Source: Actinobacteria bacterium 13_1_40CM_66_12
GTDB lineage: Bacteria > Chloroflexota > Dormibacteria > Dormibacterales > Dormibacteraceae
Length of the DNA: 9,341 nt
Reading direction: 5' to 3'
Assembly (NCBI GenBank): GCA_001917895.1
Contig: MNEW01000077.1
Coordinates: 1-9,341, forward strand
Under the pieces are notes generated by a model. It saw only the letters and a list, made by a program, of their open reading frames with translations, was not told where the DNA came from and did not search any database. Positions 1 through 5,278 of the stretch are shown piece after piece. The position numbers and the translations under genes were made by a program. Position 1 is the first letter of the stretch; each line of letters begins with the position of its first letter.

Positions 1-358
1 CATAGAGCGCGCCCCGAAACGCGATCTCCTCGCCGATCGAGACCACGATCGCCGGCAAGGCGAGGAAGGCGGGCAGGATCGGCGCTGAGCCGGCGCGGGC
101 GGCGGCGGGCAGGAGAAGCACCACCGCCAGGGCGCACCCGCCGAGGATCCTGAAGGCGAGGCGCGACCGGCCGATGCCGAGCCTGTCGAGCGGCCATCCG
201 GCCCCCGAAAGGACCAGTGCAACGCCCCCGAGAAAGAGCGCGGCAGTCGCAGCGTGAGGCGCCGTCGACGCCAGCGCCCGCGACCACTCCACGAGCAGGA
301 CATAGGCCGCGATCACCCCCACCCGAAGGGCCGGACGGCCGGCCAGGACCGAAAGCAT
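1..358 (-). CDS. CPBP family intramembrane metalloprotease (CAAX-protease-like), 3' end cut by window edge
   Basis: The first 119 residues are readable on the minus strand from an ATG at 358; the rest lies beyond position 1. The sequence is strongly hydrophobic, with likely membrane segments around residues 11-30, 36-53, 68-86 and 94-109. At the cut end it reads SIGEEIAFRGALY, which carries the EExxxR motif (E110, E111, R115) that forms the first conserved catalytic motif of the CPBP/Abi family (Rce1-like, eight-helix membrane proteases). Later family motifs (FxxxH and HxxxN/D) are outside the window and cannot be checked. Bacterial members act in prenyl-protein processing, bacteriocin self-immunity or unknown roles, so the substrate here is unknown. 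The gene follows fdhD after 30 bp. No Shine-Dalgarno is visible, but a GATAAT hexamer sits 6 nt before the ATG, so it may be transcribed separately as a leaderless message. The family call is fairly secure; the function is not. Confidence 0.82.
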   Translation of the reverse strand, partial: MLSVLAGRPALRVGVIAAYVLLVEWSRALASTAPHAATAALFLGGVALVLSGAGWPLDRLGIGRSRLAFRILGGCALAVVLLLPAAARAGSAPILPAFLALPAIVVSIGEEIAFRGALY

Positions 359-364
359 CAGCCG

Positions 365-370
365 ATTATC
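365..370 (-). promoter_or_regulatory. candidate -10 element of a leaderless promoter for the CPBP gene
   Basis: Read on the minus strand, the fdhD-CPBP gap contains GATAAT (5 of 6 matches to TATAAT), followed by exactly six bases and then the ATG at 358. Transcription starting seven bases after the -10 element would begin at the A of the ATG, giving a leaderless message. No good -35 hexamer is seen at 16-18 bp upstream, where fdhD ends. This is inferred from sequence only. Confidence 0.4.
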
Positions 371-388
371 CGGGAGCGGGATAAGACC

Positions 389-1225
389 CTACTTTGTGAG
401 GCGTTCCGGAGCCGAATACACGTTGAAGCGGTCGCCTCGAAGGAACCCGACCAGGGTCTGGTTGAACTCGCGCGCCATGGCCACCGCGAGGCTGGACGGC
501 GCGCCGACGGCGGCCAGGAGCGGGATGAAAGCGCCGATCGCCTTCTGGACGATCTCGTAACCCGCACGCCCGCTCACCACCAGCTGCATGTTCGAGGCCG
601 GAACGCGGCTGTCGAGGAGCAAACGGCCGACGACCTTGTCCACCGCGTTGTGGCGACCGACGTCCTCGCGCAGCGCGATCACATCGCCAGCGGCATCGAA
701 CAGGCCCGCGGCGTGGAGACCACCGGTGCGGTCGAAGACGCCCTGGCCCGAGCGCAGCTTGTCGACAAGCCTGGGAAGCAGCGATGGATCGAACTTCGGC
801 CCGGCCGGCAGCGGTGCCAGGTCGCGACGCAGGTCTTCGATCATCTGGGTGCCGCACACTCCGCAGGCCGAGCTGGCCAGCATCGAGCGCTCGGGCTTGC
901 GCCAGGGCTTACCCGCCAGCAGCACGTCGACCTGGTTCGACTCCACCAGTGTGGGCTCGACGTTGATGCGCGACTCGGTCTCGCCCGCCTCGGCGCTGAT
1001 GCGCAAGCCGCGCACCTCTCGCGCCGAATGGATGATGCCCTCGGCGAACAGCAGGCCGAGCGCCAGCTCGATGTCCGCTCCCGGAGTGCGCATCACGACG
1101 GCCAGCGGCTCGCCGTCGAGAAGCAGCTGGAGGGGTTCCTCGGTCACGACCGCATCGGGTGCCTCGGTCCATTCGCCGGCCGCAAAGCGGCGAATGCGCA
1201 GCGCCGGCGCCGCCGGTTTCGCCAT
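389..1225 (-). CDS. fdhD: FdhD: sulfurtransferase for formate dehydrogenase maturation
   Basis: FdhD passes sulfur from a cysteine desulfurase to the bis-MGD molybdenum/tungsten cofactor, and formate dehydrogenase is inactive without it. It works in the cytoplasm. The 278-residue protein has the normal family length. It carries the CxxC loop as SSACGVCGT (C121, C124), the segment TGGLHAAGLF at 167-176, the hallmark REDVGRHNAVDKVVG at 186-200, and SGRAGYEIVQKA at 218-229 followed by GAPSSLAV. Both cysteines thought to carry the persulfide are present, so the protein looks intact. The ATG at 1225 directly follows the TAA of the upstream gene with no base between them, so translation is probably coupled; no clear Shine-Dalgarno precedes it. 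No formate dehydrogenase subunit or other molybdenum-cofactor gene is in the window, so its client enzyme must be encoded elsewhere. The identification is very secure. Confidence 0.96.
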   Translation of the reverse strand: MAKPAAPALRIRRFAAGEWTEAPDAVVTEEPLQLLLDGEPLAVVMRTPGADIELALGLLFAEGIIHSAREVRGLRISAEAGETESRINVEPTLVESNQVDVLLAGKPWRKPERSMLASSACGVCGTQMIEDLRRDLAPLPAGPKFDPSLLPRLVDKLRSGQGVFDRTGGLHAAGLFDAAGDVIALREDVGRHNAVDKVVGRLLLDSRVPASNMQLVVSGRAGYEIVQKAIGAFIPLLAAVGAPSSLAVAMAREFNQTLVGFLRGDRFNVYSAPERLTK

Positions 1226-2104
1226 TTATTGAGCCATGCGCAGCCGGCGCTGCCGAGGCACCGAGGTGGCGATCGAAAAGCCGCGCCAGGACGTGACGCG
1301 CTCGACCCGCAGCTCGACGGCGGACGGAACGTCGGTCTCGTCGATGGCGTAGCGTTCGGCGATCGCGGCGCGGTCGGCGCCAGAGCCGAAAGTCCCGCGC
1401 ACGCAGGCCCCGACCATCATCGACGGCCTGAAGGCATTTTGCGACTCGACGACCAGCGCGCCCACGGAACCCGCCCGCGCATGGCCGCCAGTGGGCGCCA
1501 TCATCACAGTGCCCCGGTCCACCTCCCAGAGCGTGGGGCGGATGACCGGCGCGCCGCCCTCGAACCAGCACGCGTATCCGCGCGACACGCCGGCCAGGCG
1601 GCGGCTCACCTCCGCGGGCACCGCCGGCACCCTCGCCGCGAGCGCGACTGGGAACGGCTCGACGTCCGTGACCTCGATGTCGATCGGGTGCAGCTGGAGA
1701 ACGATGCGGTTGTACGGCATCCATTCGCGAGGTAGGCGGAGGATGTCCAGCAGGTAGCCGGTCACGAACGGGACGTTCCGAAGGGCGTACTCGGCCATCC
1801 CCAGGTACAGCCCGGGTCCTGCCAGCGCCGCGCGAACCTGGTTGGAAAGGGACAGAGGGTCGAACACCTCCAGAGTGCCTCGCATCAACACCGCCCGCGA
1901 GCCCCCGTCGACGAAGAAGGCCGCACGCGGGTCGCGCCGGGCCATGACGTTCTTGGCCGCATACCGAGATGTCGTCATCCACAGGGATCCCGCCGCGAAG
2001 CTGTAGGCGGCGGGGTTGACGAGCGGCAGACGAGCCGAACGCAGGGCCAGCATGCCGATGTGGGCCCGGCCCAGGATCGACTCCGCCTCGCGGCTCAAAC
2101 GCAC
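1226..2104 (-). CDS. pyridoxamine 5'-phosphate oxidase-like (FMN-binding split-barrel) protein with two barrel-like halves
   Basis: The 292-residue soluble protein resembles the PNPOx-like flavin/F420-binding split-barrel superfamily. The N-terminal half (about 1-85) begins with LSREAESILGRAHIGMLAL, the usual opening helix and first strand. It continues through NPAAYSFAAGSLWMTTS, AAKNVMARRDPRAAFFVD and RAVLMRGTLEVFDP, the typical strand-helix-strand order. A second half (about 172-285) repeats the outline with GYACWFEGG, IRPTLWEVDRGTVMMA, VVESQNAFRPSMMVGACVRGTF and VELRVERVTSWRGF. The middle (86-170) is less recognisable. Members range from pyridoxamine-phosphate oxidases to F420-dependent reductases and haem-binding proteins, so the cofactor and substrate cannot be named. 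The GTG start at 2104 lies 9 bp after the SRPBCC stop, and the TAA abuts the fdhD ATG, so the three genes probably form one transcript. The fold call is moderately sure; the reaction is unknown. Confidence 0.7.
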   Translation of the reverse strand: MRLSREAESILGRAHIGMLALRSARLPLVNPAAYSFAAGSLWMTTSRYAAKNVMARRDPRAAFFVDGGSRAVLMRGTLEVFDPLSLSNQVRAALAGPGLYLGMAEYALRNVPFVTGYLLDILRLPREWMPYNRIVLQLHPIDIEVTDVEPFPVALAARVPAVPAEVSRRLAGVSRGYACWFEGGAPVIRPTLWEVDRGTVMMAPTGGHARAGSVGALVVESQNAFRPSMMVGACVRGTFGSGADRAAIAERYAIDETDVPSAVELRVERVTSWRGFSIATSVPRQRRLRMAQ

Positions 2105-2113
2105 ACGCCCACT

Positions 2114-2560
2114 CTAAGACGCTTCGAGGGTGTCCCGGATGCGGTTCATCGCCCGCTGCAGCCGGCGCTTGACTGTGCCCTCCAGGCGCCTCGCCACCAG
2201 CTCGCCTACGACGGAGGCCGGCGGGACGTATGCGACGTGGAGCTCGACCCGCACCCCCTCCGGCACTTCCGTGAACGTGAATCCTCCGTGTTGCTCGACC
2301 AGCCCGGATTCCGACACCCAGCCGATCTCGTGTGGTCGGCGCCACCGGTTCAGCCGCAGAACCCCACGCAATGGAACGCCCATGGCCACGAGCTCGACGT
2401 TGTAGCGGGCGCCGACGCCGGTCGAGCGCGACCCGATCGGTTCCCACCGGGTGACGCCCTCGAGCACCTTGGCCACATGGCGATGGTCGGCGAAGTAGTC
2501 GAAGGCGCGATCGGGCGACGTGTGGATGACCACCGTCGCGGAGAACTCGAGCCCCGGCAC
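2114..2560 (-). CDS. SRPBCC-fold (polyketide cyclase/START-like) protein
   Basis: A soluble protein of about 148 residues with the SRPBCC (Bet v 1/START-like) pattern. A first strand (LEFSATVVIHTSP) leads into the helix DRAFDYFADHRHVAKVLEGV, then a strand ending WEPIG. Further strands include ARYNVELVAMGVPLRGVLRL and HEIGWVSES, then VRVELHVAYVPP and a long C-terminal helix (about 123-148). The fold encloses a hydrophobic cavity for lipids, polyketides or other small ligands; the ligand is not predictable here. I chose the GTG at 2560. The frame stays open to an ATG at 2623, but that 21-residue extension uses rare codons (CCA, AGT, CCT, AAA, TAT), has no place in the fold and would run toward the divergent gene. 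A TATCTT hexamer 6 nt before the GTG supports a leaderless start. It appears to be the first gene of the SRPBCC/split-barrel/fdhD operon. Its functional link to FdhD is unknown. Confidence 0.8.
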   Translation of the reverse strand: MPGLEFSATVVIHTSPDRAFDYFADHRHVAKVLEGVTRWEPIGSRSTGVGARYNVELVAMGVPLRGVLRLNRWRRPHEIGWVSESGLVEQHGGFTFTEVPEGVRVELHVAYVPPASVVGELVARRLEGTVKRRLQRAMNRIRDTLEAS

Positions 2561-2763
2561 TCGACGAAGATATCCGCGTGCGCTCAGCTGGTGGACAGGT
2601 TTGGGTCGAGGACTCGGTGGCAAGCCCGCACGTAGTCAGCGGAAGAGAGCTCCGCGAACAATTCGCGAGCGACGTTTCCGCGCTGACGTTCGGCCTCGTG
2701 CGAATGCGCGGGACGTCGATGGTGTTGGGTCCTCTCGAGATATTGCGATTTGGACGCCCAAAA
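2561..2763. other. divergent intergenic region between the SRPBCC and RDD genes
   Basis: About 200 bp lie between the preferred starts of two diverging genes. Open frames cross it on both strands, but their codons are rich in A/T-ending triplets (ATA, TTG, CGA, TTT, CCA, AAA near 2725-2763 on the plus strand), unlike the GC-ending codons inside the genes. It should hold promoters in both directions. A TATCTT lies at 2567-2572 for the minus strand and a weaker GATATT at 2739-2744 for the plus strand. No clear operator palindrome or RNA structure was seen. Confidence 0.5.
2567..2572 (-). promoter_or_regulatory. candidate -10 element, leaderless promoter of the SRPBCC/split-barrel/fdhD operon
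   Basis: On the minus strand TATCTT (4 of 6 matches to TATAAT) is followed by six bases and then the GTG at 2560. This is the same 6-nt spacing as GATAAT before the CPBP gene. Transcription starting seven bases after the hexamer would begin at the G of the start codon. The -35 region is weak. Inferred from sequence only. Confidence 0.35.
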
Positions 2764-3306
2764 GTGACGCGGTCCGGTGTCTCCTGGCCGGTCGAGGGCG
2801 GCCTCGCCGCCCGGGCAGGCGGAGGCAAGTGGTCCATCACGGCGTCGGGCGGCCGGTTGGTGGCCAGCCTCGAGGGCTACAGGCCGCGCATACCGGTTCC
2901 CCTTTACAGGCTGACTCAACTGCCTATCCACCACCTGGTCATGCGCCTGCACCTCTTGCGGGCGCGCGGCCGGGTGCCGAGCCCGGGAGTGCCTGCCGCC
3001 CCGACCCGCCGTATCGCCGCTGGGACGATCGACGCCGGCCTGTGCGCCGCCGTCGCGCTGACGGCGGGGAAAGGCCGCCGCTTCGCGGCGTTTGCCGGCA
3101 TCGCGATCGGATACCACGTTGCCTGCTGGAGCTCATCCGGGCGGACGGTCGGCGGCGTCATTGCAGGTCAGCGGGTGGTTTCAGTGGATGGATCGCGGGT
3201 GAGCATCGGCCAAGCGCTCGTACGGCTGGTCGCCTTGCCCGTGGCCGCGCTGCGCCTGCGTGCGGTGCACGATGAGATCGCAGGCACTGAGGTCATTTCC
3301 GACTAG
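2764..3306 (+). CDS. RDD-family membrane protein with an unrecognised N-terminal domain
   Basis: From the preferred GTG at 2764 the product is 180 residues. The C-terminal half has RDD-domain landmarks. PTRRIAAGTID (80-90) carries the arginines and first aspartate. SSGRTVGGVIAGQRVVSVDG (124-143) matches the usual G-x-T-x-G...G-x-RVV-x-x-DG block. RLRAVHDEIAGTEVI (164-178) is the usual HD-x-x-AGT-x-V end. Hydrophobic stretches at about 88-101, 106-123 and 151-163 are short for full membrane spans. Residues 1-70 (start TRSGVSWPVEGGL, then an alternating strand-like region and the helix RLTQLPIHHLVMRLHLL) form a separate segment I do not recognise. The frame stays open upstream to a GTG at 2578, with ATGs at 2704 and 2719, but that stretch has atypical codons and would overlap the divergent gene. 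RDD proteins are poorly characterised; some affect transport or ion homeostasis. The gene ends 19 bp before zwf. The start is uncertain; the RDD call is fairly firm. Confidence 0.68.
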   Translation: MTRSGVSWPVEGGLAARAGGGKWSITASGGRLVASLEGYRPRIPVPLYRLTQLPIHHLVMRLHLLRARGRVPSPGVPAAPTRRIAAGTIDAGLCAAVALTAGKGRRFAAFAGIAIGYHVACWSSSGRTVGGVIAGQRVVSVDGSRVSIGQALVRLVALPVAALRLRAVHDEIAGTEVISD

Positions 3307-3310
3307 CAAC

Positions 3311-3316
3311 TAGCAT
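3311..3316 (+). promoter_or_regulatory. candidate -10 element for zwf
   Basis: The 19-bp gap between the RDD stop and the zwf ATG contains TAGCAT (4 of 6 matches to TATAAT), ending 9 bases before the ATG. There is no Shine-Dalgarno sequence in the gap. If functional, it would give a leader of about 3 nt or none. Cotranscription with the RDD gene is the alternative. Weak evidence. Confidence 0.25.
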
Positions 3317-3325
3317 TGCCCCAAG

Positions 3326-4717
3326 ATGCCAGCCGTCGACCTCGTCATCTTCGGCGCCACGGGCGACCTCTCGCGGCGAAAGATCCTCCCCTCTCTGGGA
3401 GCGCTGCTGACGCGCGAGGGAACGAAGCTGCGCGTGATCGGCGCTGGGCGCAGCCACGACACCACAGAGCAGTTCCGCGACCTGGTGAAGGAGGCCAGCG
3501 GCAGCCCGGCTCTGGCTGCCAACGCCGAGTGGGTGACGCTCGACTACGCGGACCCGGCGAGCTTCGCTCCCATCAATGAGCTCATCACCGGCACACCGGT
3601 CGTCATCTTTTACCTGGCCACGCCGCCCGAAACCTTCAGTCCCATCCTGGTCGCGATCGCCAACTCGGCGATGGTGACGAAAGGCGACCCCTCGCGTCGC
3701 GTGGTCCTCGAGAAGCCGCTGGGCTACGACCTCAAGTCCGCCAAGAAGCTCAACGCACAGCTGGCGACGGCCTTCGACGAATCGCAGGTCTACCGGATCG
3801 ACCACTACCTCGCTAAGGACACCGTGCAGAACGTGCTCGCGTTCCGCTTCTCGAACTCTCTCTTCGAGCCGGTCTGGAATCGCAACCTCGTCGAGACGAT
3901 CCAGATCACCGTCGCTGAAGAGGAAGGCATCAGGCAGCGCGCCGGCTATTACGACCAGACCGGGGCCGTGCGCGACATCTTTCAAAACCACGTCCTCCAG
4001 CTGCTCGCGTTGGTGACGATGGAGCCGCCGACAACGTTCGACCCCGATTACGTGCGCCGTGCCAAACGGGCGGCCCTTCGCGCGATGTCGCCGCTGGATG
4101 TGACATCGGCCGTGCGCGGGCAGTACGAGGGATACCTCGACGAGCCCGGCGTCTCGCCCGAGTCCCGACGGGAAACGTATGCGGCGGCTCGGGTTTCGAT
4201 CGAGAACTGGCGCTGGGACGGTGTGCCGATCTTCGTCCGCACCGGAAAGGCGCTGCGGCGCCGCGCCACCGAAGTGGTGATCAAGCTGCGCGATGCCCCT
4301 CTGCTCCGCATCGGCGGCCGGCGCCAGCGCGGCATCCCGACGCTGATCGTAATCCGCGTCCAGCCAGACGAGGGGATCACGTTGCGAATCGGCGCCAAGC
4401 GGCCCGGGCCGAAGTTCGAGCTCGTGCCCGCGGGCATGCGCCTCGACTACGCGAAACTGACGAAGGCCCCGCTGCCCGACGCTTACGAGAACGTGCTCTC
4501 AGAGGTCCTCGCGGGCGGCCACTCCGCATTTCCTGGCGCCGAGGAGATCGAGCTGCAGTGGGAGATCGTCGATCCGCTCATCAAGGCGTGGGAGGCCGAG
4601 GGCCATCCGGAGGTGTACCCCGTCGGCTCGTGGGGACCGCGTGCGGCCGACGACCTCGTGGCAGCAGGTGGTGGCGGACGGTGGATCGTAAGCGGCGACG
4701 AACCCGGCACTAGCTAA
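3326..4717 (+). CDS. zwf: glucose-6-phosphate 1-dehydrogenase
   Basis: Oxidises glucose 6-phosphate to 6-phosphogluconolactone with reduction of NAD(P)+, the entry step of the oxidative pentose phosphate pathway, in the cytosol. The 463-residue protein is a little short of the usual 480-510 but complete. The Rossmann loop [11 protein letters not shown] spans 9-19, and GAGRSH at 39-44 places R42 where NADP+-using enzymes contact the 2'-phosphate. EKPLGYD spans 129-135. The active-site signature RIDHYLAKD lies at 157-165 and the conserved D217 and H222 in [10 protein letters not shown]. The segments FVRTGKAL (303-310), [12 protein letters not shown] and YPVGSWGP near the C-terminus also fit. 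NADP+ preference is an inference from the two arginine positions. No Shine-Dalgarno precedes the ATG. No pgl, gnd, opcA, tal or tkt gene lies nearby, so zwf stands alone rather than in a pathway cluster. It converges with the small membrane-protein gene across a hairpin terminator. Very secure. Confidence 0.97.
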   Translation: MPAVDLVIFGATGDLSRRKILPSLGALLTREGTKLRVIGAGRSHDTTEQFRDLVKEASGSPALAANAEWVTLDYADPASFAPINELITGTPVVIFYLATPPETFSPILVAIANSAMVTKGDPSRRVVLEKPLGYDLKSAKKLNAQLATAFDESQVYRIDHYLAKDTVQNVLAFRFSNSLFEPVWNRNLVETIQITVAEEEGIRQRAGYYDQTGAVRDIFQNHVLQLLALVTMEPPTTFDPDYVRRAKRAALRAMSPLDVTSAVRGQYEGYLDEPGVSPESRRETYAAARVSIENWRWDGVPIFVRTGKALRRRATEVVIKLRDAPLLRIGGRRQRGIPTLIVIRVQPDEGITLRIGAKRPGPKFELVPAGMRLDYAKLTKAPLPDAYENVLSEVLAGGHSAFPGAEEIELQWEIVDPLIKAWEAEGHPEVYPVGSWGPRAADDLVAAGGGGRWIVSGDEPGTS

Positions 4718-4747
4718 AAAGAAAAAGGGCAGCGCGAGCTGCCCTTT
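4716..4747 (-). terminator. intrinsic terminator of the small membrane-protein gene, possibly shared with zwf
   Basis: A perfect 10-bp inverted repeat, AAAGGGCAGC (4724-4733) and GCTGCCCTTT (4738-4747), encloses a 4-nt loop. On the minus strand the stem runs straight into TTTTTCTTTTT, the ideal tail for an intrinsic terminator of the gene ending at 4766, 18 bp away. On the plus strand the loop is GCGA (a GNRA tetraloop), but the tail is only TTTCAAAGTT. Termination of zwf here would be weaker, although the hairpin begins just 6 bp after the zwf TAA. Confidence 0.88.
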
Positions 4748-4765
4748 CAAAGTTGTGCGAACGAA

Positions 4766-5173
4766 CTACATCTTCCGGGCAGCCATGCCGCTGGGCATCT
4801 TCATCGTGCCGCTCATCCAGAGCTCGGCCTTGTTCGGGTAGAGAAAGATCAGAACGGCGCCGGCGATGATCGCGACGGCGAAGGCGATGATGTCGAAACG
4901 ACCGAGCGAGATCTGCAGGAAGACCTGGTAAACGACCTGCAGGATCGCGTACAGGATCAGGGCGCGCACCCAGCTCACGTTGGCGATCGGGTCGAAGCCG
5001 GCGATCATGATTCCAGCTCCAAACGCGACCCCGGCGACCGATGCGGTAACGCCGAAGTTCGAGTCGAAATTGAAGATGGTGCTGCCGATGAAACCCAATC
5101 CTGATCCCGCGACTATCAGAACGCCCATCACCCACATCAAGACCTTCAACGCCAAAGGGTTCCATTTAGCCAC
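4766..5173 (-). CDS. hypothetical small four-helix membrane protein with Met-rich C-terminus
   Basis: I do not recognise this 135-residue protein. Four hydrophobic segments are visible, at about residues 9-33, 40-59, 69-89 and 94-112, with very few charges between them. The end is soluble: from 117 on it reads ELWMSGTMKMPSGMAARKM, with five methionines in the last 16 residues. It is probably an integral inner-membrane protein with both termini on the same side. No catalytic motif is seen. The GTG at 5173 is supported by GGAGG ten bases upstream, the clearest Shine-Dalgarno in the window. A candidate promoter upstream and an intrinsic terminator downstream indicate a single-gene transcript. 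It follows hutI by 105 bp on the same strand, but nothing in its sequence links it to histidine breakdown. Coding is well supported by the ribosome site, the membrane-protein pattern and the flanking signals; the function is open. Confidence 0.82.
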   Translation of the reverse strand: MAKWNPLALKVLMWVMGVLIVAGSGLGFIGSTIFNFDSNFGVTASVAGVAFGAGIMIAGFDPIANVSWVRALILYAILQVVYQVFLQISLGRFDIIAFAVAIIAGAVLIFLYPNKAELWMSGTMKMPSGMAARKM

Positions 5174-5183
5174 TAGTCCAATT

Positions 5184-5188
5184 CCTCC
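5184..5188 (-). promoter_or_regulatory. Shine-Dalgarno site fixing the GTG start at 5173
   Basis: On the minus strand GGAGG lies ten bases before the GTG. No in-frame ATG is near, so this site decides the start of the small membrane protein. It contrasts with the other genes here, most of which lack such a site. Confidence 0.75.
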
Positions 5189-5193
5189 AATTC

Positions 5194-5230
5194 GACCGCG
5201 CTGTTGTTAGATTTTGTGAGCGCAGCGGTC
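5194..5230 (-). other. imperfect inverted repeat in the 5' leader of the small membrane-protein gene
   Basis: GACCGC (5194-5199) and GCGGTC (5225-5230) can pair. The pairing extends by a further GCT/AGC after a 3-nt bulge, leaving an A/T-rich loop of about 16 nt. The element lies between the candidate promoter and the Shine-Dalgarno site and does not cover the latter. There is no U-tract after it, so it is not an intrinsic terminator for hutI. It could be a leader hairpin or chance. Confidence 0.35.
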
Positions 5231-5243
5231 ATTTGTTGCCGAT

Positions 5244-5272
5244 GTTGTACGCCAAATGCACGTGACTTGCAA
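5244..5272 (-). promoter_or_regulatory. candidate sigma-70-type promoter of the small membrane-protein gene
   Basis: On the minus strand TTGCAA (5272-5267, 4 of 6 to TTGACA) is followed by exactly 17 bases and then TACAAC (5249-5244, 4 of 6 to TATAAT). Transcription would start near 5237, giving a leader of about 64 nt that contains the hairpin and the Shine-Dalgarno site. It lies in the 105-bp hutI downstream gap, which is more A/T-rich than its surroundings. Sequence inference only. Confidence 0.45.
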
Positions 5273-5278
5273 CGGTGG

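Noticed and set aside
254..1735. Plus-strand open frame of 493 codons antisense to fdhD and the split-barrel gene
   Set aside because: It lies opposite two well-recognised genes and its translation is low-complexity, full of Arg, Ala, Gly and His, as expected of a mirror frame in GC-rich DNA. No domain is recognisable.
909..2840. Minus-strand open frame of 643 codons spanning fdhD, split-barrel and SRPBCC genes
   Set aside because: It is a different frame on the same strand as three real genes; its product is Arg/Pro/Gly-rich with no domain, so it is a GC-driven shadow.
3293..3991. Minus-strand open frame of 232 codons antisense to zwf
   Set aside because: It covers the most conserved part of zwf and its sequence has no recognisable domain; mirror-frame artefact.
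5231..5278. Intrinsic terminator for the hut cluster just after hutI
   Set aside because: Only weak pairing (GTTGC/GCAAC) and no U-tract on the minus strand; the 5194-5230 hairpin also lacks a U-tract. Termination may be Rho-dependent or may occur at 4716-4747.
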